A stretch of 64,000 bases of DNA. It comes from Porifericola rhodea (GTDB lineage: Bacteria > Bacteroidota > Bacteroidia > Cytophagales > Cyclobacteriaceae). Location: contig NZ_CP119421.1 of assembly GCF_030506305.1 (NCBI RefSeq), positions 1,728,354-1,792,353 on the forward strand, read 5' to 3'. Every line of letters begins with the position of its first letter. Positions within the stretch are counted from its first letter, which is position 1. The notes under the pieces are model-generated. The model was not told the DNA's origin and did not search any database. It saw nothing but the letters and a program-made list of their open reading frames with translations. Made by a program: the position numbers and the translations under genes. Positions 45,924-54,590 of this stretch are shown piece after piece.

Positions 45924-46646
45924 TTATAGCTCACGTATGCGTATGTTGCGGAAAGAAACCTTATCGCCATGATCTTGTAAAGCTATATGACCTTTATCGG
46001 CAGTACCATAAGCAGGAAACTCAGCAAACTTGCTGTTGGCTACTGAGTCTGCCCAGGCCTGAGAGTGTAGTTCGTATTCCACTACTTTTTCTCCATTCAG
46101 GTAATGCTCAACCTGGTTACCCTTTACAATCAGGCGAGTAGTATTCCACTCACCTGCAGGTTTTACAGTCTCTTTTGTAGACTGTTGCACGTCATAATTG
46201 TCACCAGAACGGTGCTTACGGTACTGAGCATCAGGATGGCGCTCATTGTCTAGAAGTTGGTACTCCGGACCGGTATGGTATACAGCGCCAAGAGAGTCAG
46301 CTTCTACTACATTGAAAAACAGGCCGCTGTTTCCTCCTTCAGAAATTTTCCACTCCAGCTCCAGTTCAAAATCATCGTACTGTTTTTTGGTAATGATATC
46401 TCCTCCACCCTTTCCGGTAAGTACCAGGGCACCATCTTGCATTTGCCACTTAGAAGAAATACTATCAGCGCGATAGTTTCTCCAGTTGTCAGGAGAGGTA
46501 ATTTCTTCCCACTCACTGGTGTTTTCTGCTGTAGGTTCAGCAGTTTGTGCATTTCCTTCTTCGTTTTCGCTTTGTCCGGAAGGACCACAAGATACGGCTA
46601 GAAGAGCCATCATCAGTAGGCCAAGAGGCCATCCATTCATTTTCAT
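45924..46646 (-). CDS. DUF1080 (3-keto-disaccharide hydrolase) lipoprotein
   Basis: 240 residues. The signal peptide ends with a lipobox (LLAVSC20), then an acidic linker (about 22-45). The DUF1080 domain spans about 46-240 and has a concanavalin/LamG-like fold: NWRNYRADSISSKWQMQDGALVL, FELELEWKISEGGNSGLFFNV (about 93-113), the TGPEYQLLDN strand and the closing HIALQDHGDKVSFRNIRIREL. DUF1080 proteins have been linked to hydrolysis of 3-keto-glycosides. The gene starts 26 nt after the isomerase gene stop, so they form an operon, with a second set of the same kind at 62.6-64 kb. Confidence 0.9.
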   Translation of the reverse strand: MKMNGWPLGLLMMALLAVSCGPSGQSENEEGNAQTAEPTAENTSEWEEITSPDNWRNYRADSISSKWQMQDGALVLTGKGGGDIITKKQYDDFELELEWKISEGGNSGLFFNVVEADSLGAVYHTGPEYQLLDNERHPDAQYRKHRSGDNYDVQQSTKETVKPAGEWNTTRLIVKGNQVEHYLNGEKVVEYELHSQAWADSVANSKFAEFPAYGTADKGHIALQDHGDKVSFRNIRIREL

Positions 46647-46672
46647 AAGTGTATAATTAACTAGGTTAAGAT

Positions 46673-47728
46673 TTAAGATAGTCCTAAGATTTTCTTATTG
46701 GTTTCGTCGTCGGATTTGCCACCAGCAAAGTCGTCAAAAGCTTTCTCTGTTACCTGTATAATATGATCCTGGATGAATGGGGCTCCTTCTAAAGCACCTT
46801 GCTCAGGGTGCTTCATACAGCATTCCCACTCTAATACTGCCCATCCGTCAAAATCATACTGGGTAAGCTTGCTAAATATTGTACTAAAATCTACCTGACC
46901 ATCGCCCAGTGAACGGAAACGTCCAGGACGGTCTATCCAATCCTGATAGCCTCCATACACGCCAGATCTTCCGGTAGGGTTAAATTCCGCGTCTTTTACG
47001 TGGAACATTTTGATAAAGTCATGATAGATATCAATGTAATCTATGTAATCCAGCTGCTGTAGTACAAAGTGGCTTGGATCATAAAGGATATTAGCACGTT
47101 TATGGTTACCAGTGGCCTCCAAAAAGCGCTCAAAAGTAACGCCATCATGTAGATCTTCACCAGGGTGGATCTCGTAGCAGACATCTACTCCGTTTTCATC
47201 AAATGCATTAAGTATAGGCTTCCAGCGATCGGCAAGTTCTTTAAAAGCCAGGTCTACGATACCAGGCGTGCGCTGTGGCCAGGGATACATATATGGCCAA
47301 ACCAGAGCACCAGAAAAAGTGGCATGTACTTTAAATCCAAAGTTACGGCTGGCTTTGGCAGCCATCATCATCTGGTTTACTGCCCACTCCTGGCGCGCTT
47401 TAGGGTTGTTATGTACTTTTTCTGGAGCAAAAGCATCATACATCTTATCGTAAGCAGGATGTACGGCTACCAGCTGCCCCTGTAAGTGAGTAGATAACTC
47501 AGTAATTTCTACACCTGCTTCGCGTGCTTTGCCCTGTAGCTCATCACAATAGTCTTTGCTTTCTGCAGCTTTTTCTAAATCTATGCAACGAGGGTCAAAT
47601 GTAGGCACCTGTACCCCTTTGTAACCAGCTTCTGCCATCCATTTGCAGGCATTTTCAAAAGTATCAAAAGGAGCTTCGTCGCTCATAAATTGCGCTAAAA
47701 AAACGGCAGGACCTTTAATAGTTTTCAT
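46673..47728 (-). CDS. Sugar phosphate isomerase/epimerase family (TIM barrel, AP_endonuc_2)
   Basis: 351 residues, no signal peptide. Xylose-isomerase-like TIM barrel with the metal ligands in their usual places: Glu in CYEIHPGEDLHDG (about 185-197), Asp in LYDPSHF (about 217-223), His in MFHVKDAEF (about 244-252) and Glu in AVLEWECC (about 302-309). Members act as epimerases, isomerases or lyases on keto-sugars or inositols. It is predicted cytoplasmic while its operon partner (DUF1080) is exported, so it probably handles the imported product. It heads a minus-strand transcript with the DUF1080 gene. Confidence 0.88.
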   Translation of the reverse strand: MKTIKGPAVFLAQFMSDEAPFDTFENACKWMAEAGYKGVQVPTFDPRCIDLEKAAESKDYCDELQGKAREAGVEITELSTHLQGQLVAVHPAYDKMYDAFAPEKVHNNPKARQEWAVNQMMMAAKASRNFGFKVHATFSGALVWPYMYPWPQRTPGIVDLAFKELADRWKPILNAFDENGVDVCYEIHPGEDLHDGVTFERFLEATGNHKRANILYDPSHFVLQQLDYIDYIDIYHDFIKMFHVKDAEFNPTGRSGVYGGYQDWIDRPGRFRSLGDGQVDFSTIFSKLTQYDFDGWAVLEWECCMKHPEQGALEGAPFIQDHIIQVTEKAFDDFAGGKSDDETNKKILGLS

Positions 47729-47998
47729 AAGGAATTAGGTTGCGGTTAAGGTTCAACGAAAAAATTTAATGGCTAAAATTAAGGTTTATTTTAGCTTATT
47801 CAAATCACAGTAGGTACAACTTAAACAGTCCATGTATGCAGATAGGGCTAATTATTCTTGTATTAATGTCAGACACAAAAACAGGAAAGCCATTTGGCTT
47901 AGCTTACCTGAGTAGTGCTGCTAATTACAGAGTAGGACACCTGAGCAAAGTAACTTAAAATATTTTGGCTAAAGTAAACCTCCTCCTGGGTATGGCGC

Positions 47999-49039
47999 TC
48001 ACTTTTTGCCTACCACCTGAGCATGCCGGGGTATAGAACGTAGCCAGATAGTTTTGCTGGCTTTAAAACCTGCCTGCTTTTGCCAGCCAGCCATTTCTTT
48101 CACTGACCAGGTACCGGAGCGGCTGGTGGCAGCAAAGTAAAGGTCCAATAAGGCAAGGTGGTCACCCTTACGCACACGCTCATCTCGCACATAATCCTGA
48201 ATGATAAAATGGCCTCCGGGTTTTAATGCCTCATAAATACGACTTGCTAACTCTATATTGGTTTCTGCATCAAAGTGATGCAACAGGCTGGAAATAAAGA
48301 TAACATCATATTGCGACTGACCTAAATCGGTTGTTAGCACATTACCTGCCTGGTATTGTACTCTATTGCCCATTTGCTCTTCTGCCAAAAGAGGGCTGGC
48401 ATACTTTATAGCTTCGGGTAAGTCCAGTATGGTAGCATTAAGTTGAGCATGTTTTTTACAAAGGCTTGCAGAGTAATATCCATGTGAACCTCCAATATCC
48501 AGAAGTTGGCTTGCGCCTTTTGGAACAGGTGTGCGTTTGGCCACCTCCCAGGCAGAAACTCTGGCGACCGCACGCATCCCTTTCTGGTAGGTGTTCCACT
48601 CATCATCACTTAAAACCTGATGCATTTCAGCGGGCTGTCCATGGCGCACGTAGTCTTCGTAATGCTCTACCAGCTTCCATTCTACAAACTGGAGCATCAT
48701 TTTATCATAAATAGAATGCTTGCTGCTCTTGAGCATCCACTTACGTGAGAGTTTGGTAAGGCTGTAATCTTTGTTTGCTTCCTGGCTTAAGTAACCCAGA
48801 TGGACCAGAGAGTTTAGTAACTTTTTAGTGGCCTCTGTATCTGAGCCACATCGCTGAGCTACATGAGCGGCCGAAGCAGATTGCTGAGCAAGTGCCTCAA
48901 AAATGCCAAGTTTGGCACCTACCATAATGGTCCGCGCCATCATAAAGGCTACATGCGTATCACTGATGGGTGTAGGAGCTATACCCAGCCATAGCGCCAG
49001 GCGTTCTAGTAAATTTTCAGGAACAGAGGTTAGTTTCAT
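47999..49039 (-). CDS. SAM-dependent O-methyltransferase (plant OMT/acetylserotonin-type family)
   Basis: 346 residues. The N-terminal winged-helix dimerisation domain (about 15-110) is typical of OMT family 2 (MMARTIMVGAKLGIFEALAQQ, then HVAQRCGSDTEATKKLLNSLVHLGYL). The SAM domain has LLDIGGSHGYYSASLCKKH (about 187-205), TILDLPEAIKYA (about 211-222) and DVIFISSLLHHFD (about 248-260). This family methylates small phenolic, polyketide or tetrapyrrole/carotenoid-type substrates; none can be assigned. It stands alone: 270 nt without features separate it from the isomerase gene downstream side, and the Nudix gene is divergent. Confidence 0.85.
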   Translation of the reverse strand: MKLTSVPENLLERLALWLGIAPTPISDTHVAFMMARTIMVGAKLGIFEALAQQSASAAHVAQRCGSDTEATKKLLNSLVHLGYLSQEANKDYSLTKLSRKWMLKSSKHSIYDKMMLQFVEWKLVEHYEDYVRHGQPAEMHQVLSDDEWNTYQKGMRAVARVSAWEVAKRTPVPKGASQLLDIGGSHGYYSASLCKKHAQLNATILDLPEAIKYASPLLAEEQMGNRVQYQAGNVLTTDLGQSQYDVIFISSLLHHFDAETNIELASRIYEALKPGGHFIIQDYVRDERVRKGDHLALLDLYFAATSRSGTWSVKEMAGWQKQAGFKASKTIWLRSIPRHAQVVGKK

Positions 49040-49144
49040 GCATAGACAAACCAGAGATAAAGTAGATAGTTAATAAAAAGTAATTTCATTTAGTCTTCTC
49101 TCTACTCATTACGTATAAGTGGGGTTTGAATAAACGGAGGTTCC

Positions 49145-49639
49145 ATGCAAATATCCGAAGGTTTAAAAAGGGTAGCTACCCTTTGCGTGCTGAAGCACGA
49201 GCAAAATTTTTTATTATTAAAGCGCTTAAAAGAACCGAATAAAAATCAGTATACTCCGGTAGGAGGCAAACTTGACCCTTATGAAAGCCCAAAACAGGCT
49301 GCAATACGAGAAACTTTTGAAGAAAGCGGGGTGCGTGTACCTGATATGAAATACTGCGGGTTGCTTACAGAAAGTTCTCCAAAAAAATACAACTGGGTAA
49401 GCTATGTATACTTGGCAGAAATAGACTTTATTACACCCCCACGCTGTAATGAAGGAGAGTTAGCCTGGGTCAATTTTGCTGAGGTTTTGAAAGTCCCTAC
49501 CCCCAAAACGGACTGGTATATATACAAATATATACTGGAGAAACAGGCTTTTGCCTTTAGTGCAATATATGACGATAAGCTCACACTTCTGGAAATGAAA
49601 GAAGAAATAAAGGATGAGCTTGTTTATGCTCTAAGCTGA
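49145..49639 (+). CDS. Nudix hydrolase (MutT-like)
   Basis: 164 residues. The complete Nudix box (GX5EX7REUXEEXGU) runs from Gly41 to Val63, with Glu47, Arg55, Glu56, Glu59 and Glu60 all present. The preceding strand LLLKRLKEPNKNQYTPVGGK resembles 8-oxo-dGTP and oxidised nucleotide pyrophosphatases. The C-terminal part is short and without other domains. It is a single gene convergent with the RDD gene. The substrate is uncertain; oxidised nucleotide clean-up is the most likely role. Confidence 0.92.
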   Translation: MQISEGLKRVATLCVLKHEQNFLLLKRLKEPNKNQYTPVGGKLDPYESPKQAAIRETFEESGVRVPDMKYCGLLTESSPKKYNWVSYVYLAEIDFITPPRCNEGELAWVNFAEVLKVPTPKTDWYIYKYILEKQAFAFSAIYDDKLTLLEMKEEIKDELVYALS

Positions 49640-49667
49640 ACTACTGTACTTTTTCAGGAATTATCGG

Positions 49668-50366
49668 CTACCTGGAAGTCAAGTATTTGTAATCCCTAAC
49701 AACTGTATAGAGAAACTGAAGGGGACGGAGTTCACTATTTAGCTGTAAAAGCTGCTTAATTTTTTCAGCCGTAGCTATTACAGGAGCTGTTTGCCCGTTT
49801 TCTCTATAAGTATGAATTACGCGCATGATAATGTCAATGTCTTTGTCCTGAAGGTTGAGTACTTCGTTAAACGTAGGCTGATGGTCTTCTTCTACCGCAA
49901 AAACGGAAAGAGGTTTCCCTGCTTTCTGCTTCACCACAGTAGTTCCAGCAGCCAGGTCTCCCAGGCGTTGGTCATTACGGGTAATAGCAATAGCCAGTAT
50001 AGCAATGGCACCACTCATCATACTGATATCAACCAGGCGTAGCAACCAGCGAAGGAGATAAGACCCAATACCGGGGGCAGAACCATCTAGCTTAACTACT
50101 TTAATATGCATTTGTCTTTTACCCAGGCTCTGGCCATCCATAAAAACCTCACAAAGCAAATGATACAAAAAGGGGGGTAAGCTAAGTACTACAATTAGGG
50201 CTGTAGGCGGTGCTATTCCGGTCTGACTAAAGAATAACAATAGAGAAGCGCCATAGGCAATGATAACCAGCAAGTCTATAAAAAAAGCTTGTATGCGACT
50301 TCCAATTCCTGCTAAAACGTACTGAAGCTGTACATTTTGGGTCGTTTCTATACTTATCTGCTGCAT
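49668..50366 (-). CDS. RDD family membrane protein
   Basis: 232 residues. The RDD domain begins at about residue 16 (GIGSRIQAFFIDLLVIIAYGASLLLF), with SLGKRQMHIKVV (about 90-100), LLRWLLRLVD and NDQRLGDLAAGTTVV near 145. There are three to four membrane helices followed by a soluble helical tail (about 165-232). RDD proteins are poorly characterised membrane proteins, sometimes ion antiporters. In Bacteroidota an RDD gene commonly sits opposite the SpoIIM/DUF4129/MoxR cluster, as here, divergent with about 200 nt between the coding starts. Confidence 0.88.
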   Translation of the reverse strand: MQQISIETTQNVQLQYVLAGIGSRIQAFFIDLLVIIAYGASLLLFFSQTGIAPPTALIVVLSLPPFLYHLLCEVFMDGQSLGKRQMHIKVVKLDGSAPGIGSYLLRWLLRLVDISMMSGAIAILAIAITRNDQRLGDLAAGTTVVKQKAGKPLSVFAVEEDHQPTFNEVLNLQDKDIDIIMRVIHTYRENGQTAPVIATAEKIKQLLQLNSELRPLQFLYTVVRDYKYLTSR

Positions 50367-50563
50367 AGCTGCACCTGTTGAAAATTCATATTATTAATTT
50401 CTCTCGCTAAATTAGCCATAAAGCGGAAGCTAAAAATACAAGAACTTTTTTGTTTGTATCTATTCGCTTTTAGTCTGTATATTCTTCTATTGTAATATAT
50501 ACAGCAGGCTTTCGTCAAAGCAGACCATATTTGTATAACAATAAGTTAAGAGAAATAATCTTT

Positions 50564-51532
50564 ATGAGAGAGGCAGCTTTTGTCAAACAGAACGAAAAAA
50601 AGTGGGAAGCCTTAAGCCAGGCAATTACTTCCGGCAAAAGTACCCTTAAGCCTGACGAGCTTGCAGACTATTTTATCCAATTGACTGATGATCTGGGATA
50701 CGCAAAAACGCATTATCCTCAGAGCAATACTACAGCCTACCTTAACAACCTGACAGCCAGTGTGCATCAGGCTATTTACAGAAACAAAAAGGAAGACCGG
50801 AATCGCTTCATCCATTTCTGGAAGAAAGAATTACCAGAAGTACTGTACGCATCACGTGCTCAGATTCTTTACTCTTTCGTCATTTTTGTAATGGCTTGTC
50901 TGATAGGAGCAGTTTCGGCGGCACATGACGATACTTTTGTCCGCCTTATTCTGGGAGACAGTTATGTAAACATGACTTTACAAAACATAGCTAATGCTGA
51001 CCCTATGGCGGTGTACAAAAGTATGGGGCGTGGCGATATGTTTTTTGCGATAACCGTAAACAATATTAAAGTCTCGTTTATGGCATTTGCAGCGGGTATT
51101 CTGCTTTCGGTCGGTACAGGCTTTGTGCTTTTACAGAATGGAATTATGCTGGGAGCTTTTCAGTATTTTTTTTACCAGAAAGGTGTATTGCTTCCCTCCT
51201 TCCTTACTATCTGGATACATGGTACTATAGAAATAGCCTCAATAATAATTGCAGGAGCTGCCGGCCTGGTTATGGGAAATAGTATTTTGTTTCCTGCTAC
51301 TTACCCCCGTATGGAATCATTTAAAAAAGGTGCCAAAAAAGGAATGAAGATCGTGATAGGCCTGGTGCCACTCTTTATTATTGCAGGATTTCTGGAGTCT
51401 TTTGTAACGCGCCTTACGCATTGGCCCTGGCCGCTCAGGTTAGCCATCATACTACTATCTGCTTTCTTTGTAATCTATTATTTTGTGATATACCCCGCTA
51501 AACTGCAACAACATGCAAACCCAAAAAATTAA
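50564..51532 (+). CDS. Stage II sporulation protein M (SpoIIM)-like membrane protein
   Basis: 322 residues from the ATG at 50564 (a TTG at 50531 would add 11 residues with no family support; MREAAFVKQNEKKW is the usual start). The N-terminal third is soluble and helical; then about five membrane helices start near residue 100 (YSFVIFVMACLIGAVSAA), with the SpoIIM-type stretch NNIKVSFMAFAAGILLSVGTGFVLLQNGIMLGA (about 162-194) and TIWIHGTIEIASIIIAGAAGLVMG (about 213-236). Non-sporulating bacteria carry these as DUF95 proteins in MoxR clusters. The 3' end overlaps the next gene by 20 nt. Confidence 0.9.
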   Translation: MREAAFVKQNEKKWEALSQAITSGKSTLKPDELADYFIQLTDDLGYAKTHYPQSNTTAYLNNLTASVHQAIYRNKKEDRNRFIHFWKKELPEVLYASRAQILYSFVIFVMACLIGAVSAAHDDTFVRLILGDSYVNMTLQNIANADPMAVYKSMGRGDMFFAITVNNIKVSFMAFAAGILLSVGTGFVLLQNGIMLGAFQYFFYQKGVLLPSFLTIWIHGTIEIASIIIAGAAGLVMGNSILFPATYPRMESFKKGAKKGMKIVIGLVPLFIIAGFLESFVTRLTHWPWPLRLAIILLSAFFVIYYFVIYPAKLQQHANPKN

Positions 51533-52406
51533 ACTTTATCAGGAGCGAGATTTCGGAGAGAAAATCAATGCTACCTTCACCTTCTTAAGAGAGAACTTTG
51601 TTCCCCTTGGCAAAAGCCTGCTTTATATTGCCGGCCCCTTAGTGTTACTCATCGGTGTTGTTTCTGCGCTAAGTACAAGTAGCATCTTGTTTAACAATGG
51701 AGAACTATCGGAGGCAGAAGCCCTTTCTTTTGCGGGAGGCACTACGGCAATCAGCCTGATGTCTATTTTTTCGGGCGCTTTGGTAATCGCTGTGATCTAC
51801 AGCTATTTTACACAATACTACGAAAGAGAAGACCACAGCCAGATAAGCGTAGGTGAAGTTTGGCAAGTGGCCAAAAGCTATGTCTTGCCATTTCTACTTA
51901 GCATCATAGTTTATAGCATATTGGTAATGATAGGCTTCTTCTTTTTACTTATTCCAGGCTTCATACTGATGGCGGCATTATCTTTTCTGTTTGTATTACA
52001 GGCAAAAGAGAAGTTAAGCTTCGGTGAGGCATTTTCGCGTTGTTTCCGTTTAGTCTCGGATAATTACCTGAGCACTATCGGTTTGCTTTTGGTGGTAGCT
52101 ATACTGCAAGGTATACTGGGGGCTATTTTCGGTATTCCGGTGATGCTTATCAGTGGCCTAAGTGCGTTTTTCTCTGCTACTGGCGAGTACAGTATGGAAA
52201 ATAGCTCTGCCATTGTTCAGGCAATATTTATTGTGGCCCAGGTTATCAGTACTTTAGGAAATCATTTTCTGTATGCCATATTATTGGTGGCGGTAGGCTT
52301 TCAATACGGAAATCTGGTAGAACAAAAAGAATCTGCCGGACTAATGGAAGAAATAGACACCCTGGGAGGGGAAAAACCACAGGGATCGGAAGAAGAGACG
52401 TATTAA
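51513..52406 (+). CDS. Multi-pass membrane protein of the MoxR cluster, unknown function
   Basis: 297 residues, with about six membrane helices (starting near residues 33, 75, 130, 180, 220 and 245) and an acidic hydrophilic C-terminal tail (last 30 residues). It resembles the YciC/DUF4013-like or GDPD-anchor-like membrane proteins that sit between SpoIIM-like and DUF4129 genes in Bacteroidota, but I cannot name a family with certainty. The 20-nt overlap with the SpoIIM-like gene implies translational coupling and shared function. The operon stops at a strong terminator directly after it. Confidence 0.7.
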   Translation: MQTQKIKLYQERDFGEKINATFTFLRENFVPLGKSLLYIAGPLVLLIGVVSALSTSSILFNNGELSEAEALSFAGGTTAISLMSIFSGALVIAVIYSYFTQYYEREDHSQISVGEVWQVAKSYVLPFLLSIIVYSILVMIGFFFLLIPGFILMAALSFLFVLQAKEKLSFGEAFSRCFRLVSDNYLSTIGLLLVVAILQGILGAIFGIPVMLISGLSAFFSATGEYSMENSSAIVQAIFIVAQVISTLGNHFLYAILLVAVGFQYGNLVEQKESAGLMEEIDTLGGEKPQGSEEETY

Positions 52407-52411
52407 TAAAA

Positions 52412-52434
52412 AAGGTCGGGGAGCCCCCGACCTT
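52412..52434. terminator. Bidirectional terminator
   Basis: A perfect 10-bp stem AAGGTCGGGG / CCCCGACCTT with loop AGC between two convergent genes (stops at 52406 and 52457). An A run on the left serves the minus-strand gene as a T run; the right side is less T-rich. Confidence 0.88.
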
Positions 52435-52456
52435 AATCTTTGAGCTTAGCTTGCTG

Positions 52457-53602
52457 TTAGAGCTTTACCCAAGCCTGCTTTTTATCACTGTCTACAATAG
52501 CATCGCATAAGCGGAGCTCACGTAAACCGTGTGCAAAAGTAGGATATTCATCCTCTTCATGCTTACCAGCTTCTATAGCGGCATATACCTTCTTAAACAT
52601 TTGCTTAGAGGTATCCGGAAAACCTTCATTGTGTCCGCCAGGGAATGAGATGATTTGAGCCGCATCCTGATTAACCAGGGCTGGATCTCTCAATAAAGAC
52701 TGGTTAGCAGTATCACGCTTACCTATCCAAAGTTCGTTCGGAGATTCAGAGCACCATTGCATAGATTGCTCAGAGCCAGCAAATTCTAGGTTGATACGGT
52801 TTTTTCTACCCGCAGCTACCTGGCTTACCGTTACCACGCCCTTAGTACCATTAGTAAAACGTAGCATTACCGTAGCATAATCTTCAGTATGAATAGGTAC
52901 ATCCTGATAATCTTCTGGCTTTAGCATTTTACCAGAATAAGTTTCTACCGCCTTTAGAGGTTTTTTGCGAGTTTTATGTACGGTGCTAAAGTCAGACATC
53001 ACTTCAGAAATTTCCAGGCCGGAGATATACTCTACCAGGTCGAGCAGGTGAGAGCCAATGTCGGCAATAGCACGAGAGTCGCCCGACATTTCAGGCTCCA
53101 GGCGCCAGTTATAATCGGTAGCGTAGAAAAGCCAATCCTGAAGGTAAGTACCAATGACAGAATAGATTTCTCCCAACTCGCCGCTTTCGCGCATGCTTTT
53201 CATTTGCCTTACCAGCGGGTAAAAGCGAAGGTTAAAGTGTACAGCATTTACCAGCCCCTTTTGTTGAGCCAGTTCTACCAATTCTTCTGCCTGGGCTACG
53301 GTAGTTGCTAAAGGCTTTTCGCAAACTACATGCTTGCCAGCTTCCAGCGCTTTTTTAGCCATTTCGTAATGAAGATGGTTAGGTGTACAGATATGAATGC
53401 ACTGAATGCCATCGTGCTGTAAAAGCTCCTCAAAGCTACCATACGCATGCTCTATGCCTAAAGCAGCAGCTTTAGTTTGAGCTATTTCTTTGTTAAAGTC
53501 GCTGACAGCGGCAATGTGTAGGTTAGGGATTCTGCGTAGCGCTTCTATATGAGCTGGACCAATAAAACCTAGTCCGGCTACGCCAATGTTAATTTTTTGC
53601 AT
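52457..53602 (-). CDS. Gfo/Idh/MocA family oxidoreductase
   Basis: 381 residues. The Rossmann motif GVAGLGFIGPAHIEALRR is at about residues 7-24, the CTPNHLHYEMAKKALEAGKHVVCEKPLA stretch (about 72-99) has the catalytic Lys of EKP, and ADIGSHLLDLVEYISG (about 180-195) includes the active-site His. It oxidises or reduces a sugar or sugar derivative with NAD(P). No signal peptide. It interrupts the MoxR-type membrane cluster on the opposite strand and belongs by function with the keto-sugar genes at 42-48 kb and 61-64 kb. A monocistronic unit with its own hairpin. Confidence 0.92.
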   Translation of the reverse strand: MQKINIGVAGLGFIGPAHIEALRRIPNLHIAAVSDFNKEIAQTKAAALGIEHAYGSFEELLQHDGIQCIHICTPNHLHYEMAKKALEAGKHVVCEKPLATTVAQAEELVELAQQKGLVNAVHFNLRFYPLVRQMKSMRESGELGEIYSVIGTYLQDWLFYATDYNWRLEPEMSGDSRAIADIGSHLLDLVEYISGLEISEVMSDFSTVHKTRKKPLKAVETYSGKMLKPEDYQDVPIHTEDYATVMLRFTNGTKGVVTVSQVAAGRKNRINLEFAGSEQSMQWCSESPNELWIGKRDTANQSLLRDPALVNQDAAQIISFPGGHNEGFPDTSKQMFKKVYAAIEAGKHEEDEYPTFAHGLRELRLCDAIVDSDKKQAWVKL

Positions 53603-53837
53603 AAGTCGAGAGGTTGTTTAAAAAAGCCGATATTAATGTTTTTTATTAATTTACGCTAATGATACCCATCTTACTTTGTATAAATAGCACAGTTACTGAG
53701 CAATCCTTACAAATTTCGTAATACTGGGCTCAGGGTTTAACTTTTAGAGACCGTAAGGTTTTGGGTATAAAAAAATTGTGTTAAGCACATGATTTGACCA
53801 AATTAGCGCAGAATCCTTTAGAGGGCAAAATTTTTCA

Positions 53838-54590
53838 ATGTTTAAAAACTTATCTGCCAAACGATTTCTCCTTTTGCTATGCATGCTATTGAGCATAAGT
53901 TTCTGCTATGCCCAGGAGCGTATACCCGAACAAGTTTATTTTTTTTCAGATAGCCTTAAACAGAAAAGTACAGAGCGGCAATTGCCAGAGACATTTATTT
54001 CGTCTTTTCAGCAGGATAGTGATTTTAACTACAGCTATGGCTTTCAGTCCTCCTCCAGCTTGTGGGATCAAATACTGGTATGGGTGCTACAAAAGCTTAA
54101 ATTTTTGTTTGGTGAGGTCAATATCAATTTTCCTATAGATTGGCTACTGTACATCTTTTGTGCGTTTATGATCATTTTTGCCGTACTCAAACTCAGTGGG
54201 GTAAGCATTAGCGGGCTTTTTCAGAGAAAGACCAAGGCAGCTCAAATAGAAATTGATAATCTGAGTGAGCAGAACATTCATGATATCAATTTTGAGGCGG
54301 AAATTTCAGAAGCAACTCAGAAACAAGATTTTCGCCTGGCCATTCGCCTGCTATATATTTATACTCTAAAAAAACTGTCCGATCAGGATGTTATCAATTG
54401 GCACCCAGGTAAAACCAATGCAGACTATCAGTCAGAAATTAATGCTGACTCTTTAAGTTCTGAATTCCGAAGTTTAAGCATCTATTACGAATATGCCTGG
54501 TATGGTGAGTTTCCGGTAGACGCTACCCTGTATCAGAAAGTCCAACAGCTCCATCAGCAGATAGAGCAGCATTTGGGAGTAAGCGTATGA
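53838..54590 (+). CDS. DUF4129 domain membrane protein
   Basis: 250 residues. It has a signal peptide (about 1-25), a short extracytoplasmic region, one membrane helix (about 103-124) and a cytoplasmic C-terminal DUF4129 domain (about 155-245: RLAIRLLYIYTLKKLSDQDVINWHPGKTN, then FRSLSIYYEYAWYGEFPVD). DUF4129 domains mark MoxR/DUF58-associated clusters. The stop overlaps the DUF4350 start by 4 nt, so they are coupled. First gene of the segment DUF4129-DUF4350-MoxR-DUF58. Confidence 0.85.
   Translation: MFKNLSAKRFLLLLCMLLSISFCYAQERIPEQVYFFSDSLKQKSTERQLPETFISSFQQDSDFNYSYGFQSSSSLWDQILVWVLQKLKFLFGEVNINFPIDWLLYIFCAFMIIFAVLKLSGVSISGLFQRKTKAAQIEIDNLSEQNIHDINFEAEISEATQKQDFRLAIRLLYIYTLKKLSDQDVINWHPGKTNADYQSEINADSLSSEFRSLSIYYEYAWYGEFPVDATLYQKVQQLHQQIEQHLGVSV

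Noticed and set aside
46990-47010. A second parS-like sequence, TCTTTTACGTGGAACA (14/16)
   Set aside because: It lies in coding sequence and encodes the conserved metal-binding FHVKD motif of the isomerase, so the match is explained by the protein.
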